Shown here: piece by piece, positions 1 through 7,000 of the stretch
Layout of the letters: every line of letters begins with the position of its first letter
Position numbering within the stretch: the first letter of the stretch is position 1
Source of the DNA: Gammaproteobacteria bacterium
GTDB lineage: Bacteria > Pseudomonadota > Gammaproteobacteria > Granulosicoccales > Granulosicoccaceae
DNA: 8,236 nucleotides
Assembly: GCA_019634245.1 (NCBI GenBank)
Contig: JAHQVR010000359.1
Coordinates: 1-8,236 of the forward strand
Direction of reading: 5' to 3'
Position numbers and translations under genes: made by a program
The notes under the pieces: model-generated
Told to the model about the DNA's origin: nothing
What the model saw: the letters and a program-made list of their open reading frames with translations, nothing else
Database searches by the model: none

Positions 1-338
1 AACTGGCTGTTGGTGGCGGCCTGGCCAACCTCCATTGGCAGGGGCTACTGGCGCCTTGGGCTCGGCAGTTGGAATTTATTCGACCGTAGCGGAGGCTCGG
101 TCAGGACGTTCGGCGAGTCTAACAACACTCAGTTAGGTCAGTTGTAGGGCGCTATTGACTTATCAAAGAGCGTCACCCCATTGACATGCACCATTTCTGA
201 GCAGACTCCTCGCCCGCTGGATAGGCATACTAGAAAAGTGTTTGATTTTTAATCTCCGAAAAACCACCTGAGCGCATATGGGGCAGTATCCACGCCACCC
301 CTTGGCATGCCTATCCATCTAATTAGAAGACTACTGAT
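1..338. other. Upstream region with no convincing intact gene
   Basis: No complete gene is visible before the ABC importer. Two plus-strand frames are open from the left edge: one to a TAG at 145-147 and one to a TAG at 134-136. The second reads as a glycine/alanine-rich hydrophobic segment followed by a short polar tail, so it could be the end of a gene entering from the left, possibly frame-shifted; this is weak. From about 148 to 338 there is no open frame with a plausible start. I find no TPP or FMN riboswitch consensus. A TTGACA hexamer at 181-186 has no acceptable -10 partner at 16-18 bases. The only clear structure is the inverted repeat listed separately. Confidence 0.5.
218..317. repeat. 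11-bp inverted repeat in the leader of the ABC importer operon
   Basis: The 11 bases at 218-228 (TGGATAGGCAT) are the exact reverse complement of those at 307-317, separated by 78 bases. The right arm overlaps a perfect 8-bp palindrome, GGCATGCC, at 304-311, and ends 21 bases before the ATG of the solute-binding protein gene. It could be a pair of operator half-sites or the base of a long leader-RNA stem. Nothing in the sequence decides between these, and chance cannot be excluded. Confidence 0.45.
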
Positions 339-1394
339 ATGAAATTACATCGACTCACGACCCTGGCTAATTCGATCAAACGATCGAAAAGGCTTGGGCA
401 AGTTGCGTTAACTTCCGCACTGCTACTGGGCGCGTCCACCTTGGCCACAGCGTCAACGAAAATTCCATTTGCACTAGACTGGAAGTTTGAAGGACCCTCA
501 GCAGCGTTTTTCGCAGCCATCGACAATGGACACTTTGCGAAGGCCGATCTGGACGTCGAAGTCTCAGCTGGCCAGGGATCCCTAGCGGCAATTCCTAAAG
601 TGGCCACTGGCGCATTTCCACTAGGGTTTGCAGACATCAACTCACTGATTCAGTTTCTTGATCAAAATCCGGGTGCACCAGTGACCGCCATCATGATGGT
701 CTATGACAAACCACCGTTTGCCGTGGTGGGTCGTAAATCTCAGGGTGTGAGCTCCCCAAAAGATCTTGAAGGTCGGGTGTTGGGTGCTCCACCGCCGGAT
801 GGTGCTTGGGCACAATTTCCAGCCTTTTCGGTAGCAGCAGGTATTGATATGTCTAAAATCACCGTTGAGCCAGTTGGGTTCCCCACTCGCGAACCGATGC
901 TGGCAGAAGGCAAAGTCGACGCAATTACAGGCTTTTCATTTTCGTCGTATCTAAACTTAGTTCGTCTGGGCGTTCCAGAGGACGATATCTCAGTGATCTT
1001 AATGGCTGATCACGGCTTAGATCTGTATGGCAATGCGATCATCGTCAATACCGAATTTGCTGAAGCGACTCCGGATGTTGTTAAGGGGTTTTTATCAGCG
1101 GTCGCTTCTGGCTGGGTCGACGTAATGGCAGATCCTGCCATGGGAGCGAAAGCCGTCGGTGCACGCAATCCAGCAGCCGATATTGCATTAGAACAACGCC
1201 GGCTTGAGCTCGCCATCGATGCCAACGTTCGCACCGACTACACACTGGCCAACGGCATGGGGGGCATTGATGACGCACGCATGGATGCCGCTATTGAGCA
1301 ATTGGGAAAAAACTATGAGTTTAAAAACGCACCAGATAAAGCGTTATACTTTACTGATGCGTACCTTCCCGAAGGAAACTTCAAAATTCAGTAA
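339..1394 (+). CDS. ABC transporter periplasmic substrate-binding protein (NMT1/SsuA/TauA/ThiY-like)
   Basis: This is the solute receptor of an importer. It binds a small ligand in the periplasm and delivers it to the permease encoded by 2237-2998. The 351-residue product starts with a Sec signal peptide: a basic n-region to about residue 21, a hydrophobic stretch at 22-36, and a probable cleavage after Ala-Thr-Ala at 36-38. The mature protein opens with an ALDWKFEG motif, then an AFFAAIDNGHF segment and a GLDV-like strand, the layout typical of the NMT1/THI5-like family (nitrate, sulfonate, taurine and thiamine-precursor binding proteins). Later segments of the form PKDLEG and EPMLAEGKVDAI also fit. 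Length is normal for the family. The start is chosen because the signal peptide follows it directly; an AGAAGA at 325-330 is a weak ribosome binding site. The ligand is unknown: the Asp-Trp near the N-terminus recalls pyrimidine-precursor binders, but this is not decisive. Confidence 0.88.
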   Translation: MKLHRLTTLANSIKRSKRLGQVALTSALLLGASTLATASTKIPFALDWKFEGPSAAFFAAIDNGHFAKADLDVEVSAGQGSLAAIPKVATGAFPLGFADINSLIQFLDQNPGAPVTAIMMVYDKPPFAVVGRKSQGVSSPKDLEGRVLGAPPPDGAWAQFPAFSVAAGIDMSKITVEPVGFPTREPMLAEGKVDAITGFSFSSYLNLVRLGVPEDDISVILMADHGLDLYGNAIIVNTEFAEATPDVVKGFLSAVASGWVDVMADPAMGAKAVGARNPAADIALEQRRLELAIDANVRTDYTLANGMGGIDDARMDAAIEQLGKNYEFKNAPDKALYFTDAYLPEGNFKIQ

Positions 1395-1406
1395 GACGGC
1401 GTTTTG

Positions 1407-2240
1407 ATGCCTGATAATGATCATGCAGATTCGATCACCGAATCTGCATTGATTCAACTTAAGTCTGTCTCACACACATTTAGCACAGCAACGGGTCCGT
1501 TGCCTGTGCTGGATGAGTTGAGTCTAAGCATTGCAGAAGGCCAATTCTCAGCGGTAGTCGGACCTTCCGGCTGTGGCAAATCAACTCTGACACGATTGAT
1601 CGCTGGCCTAATGAAACCGGATACCGGCGAAGTGTGGTTGCACGGTGAGCGGGTGGTTAGTCCTCGGGCCACCGTCGGCATGGCTTTTCAAAACCCTGTG
1701 TTACTAGAATGGCGATCAATATTAAAAAACGTCATGCTCCCTTTGGAGATCGTTGCCGGGAAGATGCCCGTTCGCGAGCAAGAAGAGCGAGCTCGGTATT
1801 TATTAGCATTGGTGGGCTTAGAAGGCTTTGAGGATAAGCGCCCTTCGGAATTATCTGGCGGTATGCGTCAACGCGCCTCGTTATGCCGATCACTGGTGCA
1901 CAAACCGGAAGTGTTAATTCTCGATGAACCTTTTGGTGCACTCGACGCATTCACGCGTGAAGATCTGTGGCAAACCATGCATACGCTTCGCGCCGAAGAA
2001 CCCTTCACAGCACTTCTGATTACTCACGATTTAAGAGAAAGTATCTTTCTAGCCGATGAGGTGATTGTATTATCCGGGCGCCCAGCTCATGCTCAGTATG
2101 TGTTGCCGGTTGAGATGCCCGATGAGCGCAGCCTTGAAGACCTCTACACTCCTGAAGCTTCAGATATGTTAGCGATTTTGCGCCAACAAATACAAATCGC
2201 TCAAGGCAAAACGGCTAACGCGTTGAGCACAAGCTCATGA
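1407..2240 (+). CDS. ABC transporter ATP-binding protein (SsuB/TauB-like)
   Basis: This is the cytoplasmic ATPase that powers the importer. Counting from the ATG at 1407 (277 residues), the landmarks are all intact: Walker A GPSGCGKST at 52-60, Q-loop glutamine at about 95, signature LSGGMRQR at 149-156, Walker B VLILDEP at 169-175, D-loop GALD at 177-180, and the H-loop histidine at 207. The short form without an added C-terminal regulatory domain, and the sequence around the signature, fit the nitrate/sulfonate/taurine group. A TTG at 1404 directly precedes the ATG and would add one residue; ATG is preferred. The gene begins 12 bases after the binding-protein stop and its last 4 bases overlap the permease start, so the three genes are almost certainly one operon. 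No strong Shine-Dalgarno sequence is visible, which suggests coupled translation. Confidence 0.93.
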   Translation: MPDNDHADSITESALIQLKSVSHTFSTATGPLPVLDELSLSIAEGQFSAVVGPSGCGKSTLTRLIAGLMKPDTGEVWLHGERVVSPRATVGMAFQNPVLLEWRSILKNVMLPLEIVAGKMPVREQEERARYLLALVGLEGFEDKRPSELSGGMRQRASLCRSLVHKPEVLILDEPFGALDAFTREDLWQTMHTLRAEEPFTALLITHDLRESIFLADEVIVLSGRPAHAQYVLPVEMPDERSLEDLYTPEASDMLAILRQQIQIAQGKTANALSTSS

Positions 2241-2998
2241 GTATCCGCCGAGTACTTATTCCGTTATTCGCCATAGTGGTTTTTCTGCTGCTGTGGGAAT
2301 TACTGGTGTGGGTCAATCAATGGCCTAACTATAAAATGGCCTCACCATCGGATATCTGGCCAGCCTTTTGGCAGTACAAACACCTGTTCGCCATCTACGG
2401 TTGGCAAACCCTGTGGCGCACCATAGCCGGATTAGCCTTAGCGGTTTTATTTGGTACCTTTGTCGGTTTGCTGATGGGAATGTCTCGAGGTATTCGCGAC
2501 GGATTGTATCCACTGTTGGTTGGCTTTAATGCTATTCCCAAAGCCACGGTTGTACCGATCATCGCGCTGATGTTTGTCGGAGAACATAACTTAAACACCA
2601 TATTAATGGCCTTTATGATTTCTTTTTTCCCCATTGCTGTTTCCGTATCGATTGGCTTAAGCACTCTGGAACCGGAGTATCGCGACATATTAAGAGCGCT
2701 GGGTGCATCGCGCTTTATGATATTTCGAAAAATCGCACTGCCTAAAACGTTGCCGGAATTTTTTGGAGCTTTGAAAGTGGCGGTGACACTAGCGTTTATC
2801 GGTACCAATCTGGTTGAGATCATCGAACCCCACGGTCGTGGCCTGGGCCATCTCTTTGACAGTGGCAAAATCAACTCTGACTACCCACTTATGTTCGCCG
2901 TACTCATCGCGCTAGCCTTTATGGGGATATTGCTCTACTACGTTGTCGTGGTGCTGGAACAAATTTTTGCCGGGTGGGCCGAACGCTCACCCACTTGA
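2237..2998 (+). CDS. ABC transporter inner-membrane permease (SsuC/TauC-like)
   Basis: This is the membrane channel of the importer, probably working as a homodimer because no second permease gene follows. The 253-residue product has about six hydrophobic segments: roughly 5-26, 58-82, 90-113, 119-141, 180-195 and 218-241. Between the fourth and fifth lies the coupling (EAA) loop, about 148-172, with the conserved pattern ALGASRF...F.KIALP that contacts the ATPase. This identifies the binding-protein-dependent transport permease family. The ATG lies inside the end of the ATPase gene (ATGA overlap of 4 bases), a typical sign of translational coupling. Length and layout are normal. Substrate specificity cannot be read from this subunit. 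Confidence 0.92.
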   Translation: MSIRRVLIPLFAIVVFLLLWELLVWVNQWPNYKMASPSDIWPAFWQYKHLFAIYGWQTLWRTIAGLALAVLFGTFVGLLMGMSRGIRDGLYPLLVGFNAIPKATVVPIIALMFVGEHNLNTILMAFMISFFPIAVSVSIGLSTLEPEYRDILRALGASRFMIFRKIALPKTLPEFFGALKVAVTLAFIGTNLVEIIEPHGRGLGHLFDSGKINSDYPLMFAVLIALAFMGILLYYVVVVLEQIFAGWAERSPT

Positions 2999-3058
2999 AT
3001 CAATAGCAGTGGATTATTACAGGAATTTTTATAGAGGCTTCGTTAGAATTCTCTTCCA

Positions 3059-3601
3059 ATGAAAAAGTATCTGCTTGTAGCCCTGCTGGTAATCCTACTC
3101 ACCGGTGCCTTTTTGGCAAACCGGTTCGGCGTGGGGGGGCCGTCCCAAAGTGCTATACATGCAGCCATACACGAACGCTTAAGCAAATCCATTGAGCTTT
3201 CCAAGATCGATATCGAGCGAAGCCCACCAATCGTAATCTACGATGACCAACTCGTTACCTACTCAGCGAACGCGGTGATACACGAGGACTATGTAACGCG
3301 ATTAAACCCTTTCGATTGGCAAGATCAGTGCGAAGGTGGCCGCGAAGGACGAACCGTAGATAAATCACTATCTGGTACTGCAGTGTATGAAATCATCGCC
3401 AAGCAGGGTTCCACCCTGACACTAATAGGCCGTATGAAGGGCTACCGAGAAGATGGGGAATGGGTGTTCACGGCCCGAAACAGACGCCTCATGGATGGCG
3501 ACTCAAGAATCAATGGTTCTCCTCTATCAGCCGTCAAAGATGCACTGCTCACAAACAGCGACAAGTTCGATCAGTTATGCGACGCTGTGTTTCTAGACTA
3601 A
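3059..3601 (+). CDS. Hypothetical membrane-anchored or exported protein
   Basis: I do not recognise this 180-residue protein. It begins with two lysines and a hydrophobic stretch at residues 4-20, which would be either an N-terminal membrane anchor or an uncleaved signal. There is no lipobox cysteine. The remainder is polar and mixed alpha/beta in character, so it probably sits in the periplasm. The two cysteines, at 91 and 174, could form a disulfide there. An in-frame TAG at 3044-3046 and no other upstream start leave ATG 3059 as the first possible start, but no Shine-Dalgarno sequence precedes it. It lies 60 bases after the permease stop with no recognisable terminator between, so it could be read through from the ABC operon, but a functional link is not shown. 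Its stop is only 29 bases from the stop of the opposing immunity gene. Confidence 0.7.
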   Translation: MKKYLLVALLVILLTGAFLANRFGVGGPSQSAIHAAIHERLSKSIELSKIDIERSPPIVIYDDQLVTYSANAVIHEDYVTRLNPFDWQDQCEGGREGRTVDKSLSGTAVYEIIAKQGSTLTLIGRMKGYREDGEWVFTARNRRLMDGDSRINGSPLSAVKDALLTNSDKFDQLCDAVFLD

Positions 3602-3630
3602 GAATCGCAGGCATTACCAGTAGGGAGGGT

Positions 3631-4050
3631 CTACTCTTGGAGCCCTTTCTCTTCCAAATAATGAGGTAGGTATTTACTGTAGAACTTATAGTCTTCGTCG
3701 AGAATACCATTGAGTATCTTTGGGGCGTCGTAGGAAAAATCGAATTTGAATTTTCCTGGTGGGTCAATAATCAGAACACAAGTGTTCCACTTATCTCCTG
3801 ACTCTGACGTGTTTTTATCACGCAATTTTAATAGAGCAGCCTTTGCCTGATCCGACAGCACAAAGTTGGTCACGCTGTGCTTGTTGTCTACACCCTTTTG
3901 AACAATAATCGTAAGTTCATTCTGAACCAAGTTGTCGTTCGAATCGAGCACTTCATAGTGCACAACGATTCTTTCCCAAGGCTCCGACACACTCTTGGCC
4001 ACTTCCTTAACCACATTGGTATTGAGCGTGATGGTTTCTGGGTTATTCAT
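3631..4050 (-). CDS. Probable immunity protein, YezG/DUF600-like
   Basis: The 139-residue product is acidic and has no signal peptide, so it is expected in the cytoplasm. Features recalling the YezG (DUF600) immunity family are a helix followed by [12 protein letters not shown] (24-35), a tryptophan at 88 in a WNTCVLII strand, and the stretch [10 protein letters not shown] (99-108), close to the W-(x)n-GKFKIDFDYDDL pattern of that family. YezG neutralises the YeeF nuclease in Bacillus. Here the gene sits directly after a gene whose C-terminus looks like the matching nuclease type, so I infer that it binds and blocks that domain. The frame is open upstream to an ATG at 4167, but that would overlap the toxin domain by more than 120 bases. 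The ATG at 4050, overlapping the toxin stop by 8 bases, fits coupled translation and family length. No clear ribosome binding site precedes it. Confidence 0.78.
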   Translation of the reverse strand: MNNPETITLNTNVVKEVAKSVSEPWERIVVHYEVLDSNDNLVQNELTIIVQKGVDNKHSVTNFVLSDQAKAALLKLRDKNTSESGDKWNTCVLIIDPPGKFKFDFSYDAPKILNGILDEDYKFYSKYLPHYLEEKGLQE

Positions 4051-7000
4051 TGCTATTCGCAGGCGCTTCAAACTTATTATCAAAAACAGTTCGAACCCAG
4101 GCGGCGTCTGAGTCAGTTCTCCACTGAACCACAAACCTATCCGGTCGAGCTGACGTGTTACCGTCATTGTACTCCATGGTGATATTTATCTCTGGAGGGC
4201 TTAAATCTGGATCAGATTCGGCTGCCGCCGCAATCTTTGCCATTTGATTTTCGAAAATCCTCCACGCACTGCCATTGAGGTTCGGTACAGAGTCTCCCGG
4301 TATGCGCTGACCGTTGCCCGGGACCACATTCAGACGATTGATGGGCGCACCAAATCGATCGGCAACAATATGAAATCCAACGTCGTATTCGAGCCCTTCG
4401 TTTCCAATTGCCGTTTGCAATGTTGAGTCGTTACGTCCAATCGTCTCCAGCTCAATTTCACCTTCCACGCTACTCACCCGACCAAACTCATCGGTAGTCC
4501 ACGCGTAGTTGCCCCACTCGTAAGTGGTATTGGGCAGTGCGCTATTGGCGGCGACATTGAAGCTGTCCATGTCATCATCAGCAAATCGCAAGGTAGTTTC
4601 ATCGGTATCGGGGCTCGTGGCATCTCTTGCACTAACCGCAGCTCTAGCAGCATCGCCATCAATTGCCCCAGTGATCCTTAGGTACTGAAGATCATTTCTT
4701 GTCAATGCTCCGCTTTCGATAAGCTCAGGTAAGCGCCCACTGGCTTCAGCACTGGCAACCAGTGCCGGTAAGCCACCGTCAATGGTGCGCGCACTGGCAA
4801 CATAATTTTCTATTGGGATGAAATCAGGAATGGTGGCACCATCGGCCATCGCAACCGCCCAGTCCGGCGCATCTTCAGCCAACGGATTCACAGTCACGTT
4901 GCCGTCTTCATCTACGGTGACGGCATTGTCGATGGTTGCATCTGGTCCGGTAGCAGATGGAGCAATCCGTTCAGCTCCCCAGAAGGCAATAGATACTGCT
5001 AACAAAGCCCTGTCGCTAGCGCTTAAATTGTCCCATTCGGTGATTAGGGTATGCGCATCATTAACAGTTGCAGCGGTATCAGCCACTTCAGCCGCACCGC
5101 TCAAACCTCTAACTAACCCGGCGCCTCGAGCCCCTCTGCTTGTGGCATTAAGTACTTGGCCGCCGGCTGCTGCAACACCCAGAACTCCAGTGGCAAAATC
5201 CAGCCAGTCGCCACGTGCATTTGCGTCATTAATTGGATCAATACTTCTACCGCGATCCACGGAAGTGGCCAATCTATCTGCTGCTCTATAAGCCGTCCAT
5301 CCACCAGAGGCCACAGCGACCCCAACTACAAATGGTGTCGCCGCACCACCGGTGCCAACAATGAGCACGCCGCCAGCAACCAAACCACCCACCTGAGCAC
5401 CGGTATCCAACCAATTAGCCACGCGTTCGCCCGTGGTATCAATGGTCTTCGGCGTATTGTCGCTGGATAACTCAACTACACCCTCAGCGTCAACCGTTAG
5501 GTGACCATCTGTGGGATAGGTGAAATTGCCAGAGGGTAGCTCAGACTCAGTTTCCCATTCATTAAAGTCATCGTACACACCACCAGCGGCATCAACATAG
5601 TGTTCGTTTTCTCCAACGGTGACACGAAATAAAGGCACCACTCGAGGTGGTGAATTGCCATCGGAAAACATCACAGGCAATACCGTCACCTCAGGGGTAT
5701 TGCCCTGTCCTGCAAATTCCTGAATAGAACTGGCAACGGCGTCCACAATCACACTGTTTTCGGTATAAGCATTTGCTTCACCGGCCGCGATTTCTTCGGC
5801 AGTGCCTCGAAGATTTTCATCAACGGGCAAGCCAATCGCAAAACCTATCGTGTTGTGCAACGAAAAGCCTTCCAGCGAAATGGGATCGTCTCCCAGTAAA
5901 TCAGCATAATCTTGGGCTATCGGCTGCGCATAAGCCGTCATTACCGTTGGATTGGTCCAGCCGTTACCGTCGTGGGAGCGCAGCATATCGGCATCCCAGT
6001 CGGCATTATCAGCGAACAACTGCAACATTGTTAGACGATCACTAGCCGGAATATTTTCGTTGTATGCTAACAAGTCTCTACCCTGACTAGTTCCCAGTAC
6101 ACCCGCGATTCGGTCGGTTGCTTCATCATGGGATTCACCCGTACCAGTCCAGTTACGAGTTATGACCGAGGCAAATTGCTGTTCTAGTGGCTCACTAGCG
6201 GGATAATCATCGCCCGATAGCTGATAGAAAACACCAAGAGTCAGTGCATCAGTTTGCTCAGTGGTCGGAGTCTCGCTCAGCCGCATAACCAAACCTGTGG
6301 CTGAAAACACACGCGTATCTGCCGATGGGCCTGGCCAAGGATTAGTGAATAGATTGGTATCGTTATTAAATTCTAGTGAATCAACCAAGGCATAGATTTC
6401 TTCGGGTGTTCGATCATTAATCACATCCGCGATCAACTCTGTGTCTTCCTGAGTAGCGAGCTCATACATGGCAAGCGATGACAGTGTCGCAGCATCTCTG
6501 CGTTGTTGTTCAGTAGCGGTTTCTCCTTGTTCTGGTGAAACAAGCTCAATCGCTCGATCAAAATAGGCGTCTGTTGTTCGACGAAGCAGATCCTGATCTT
6601 CACCATCGGCTATTTCCCTGATAAAACCACCAAGCGGCTCCCAATCCCTGATTTCCGCATATTCACTACCTGACCAACGATCAAGTGCGGTTTCAATTAC
6701 CAAATCCTGTTCTGCATCACTCAAGGGACCTAAGCGACTCTCACCAAGCGCAATTCTCGCCACATTGTCACCAACATCCAACGCAGGATCTTCTGGGATA
6801 TGCCAGGTAATAATCTGCTCTCTTATGGCTAGACTATCGGTATCGGTTCTCCCGGCCGTTGCATCCATGGTCCATACCTGCACATCTAGTATGCCGGTCT
6901 TACCATCTACACCACCTTCGCCACTGCCAACATCAATGGCATCGCGCAACTCTTCATTCTGCTGCAGCTCGCGAGCAGCCCATTCAATCCTGGCGATTTC

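Noticed and set aside
181..210. Sigma-70 promoter with -35 TTGACA at 181-186
   Set aside because: No acceptable -10 hexamer lies 16-18 bases downstream. The CATACT at 226-231 is much too far from it and has no good -35 of its own.
2395..2874. 159-codon minus-strand open frame within the permease gene
   Set aside because: It is the antisense shadow of a permease with an intact EAA loop and membrane segments.
3594..3633. Bidirectional terminator between the converging genes
   Set aside because: Only a 5-bp inverted match (TAGAC/GTCTA) with a 30-base loop and no U-tract on either strand could be found.
4051..4167. Longer start for the immunity gene (ATG at 4167)
   Set aside because: It would add 39 residues overlapping the nuclease domain. 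The shorter product beginning at 4050 matches family length and the usual close overlap.
4818..5291. 157-codon plus-strand open frame opposite the toxin gene
   Set aside because: It is antisense to a long conserved-looking coding region. Its low-complexity Ala/Ser/Pro composition is what the opposite strand of Gly/Ala-rich coding sequence gives.
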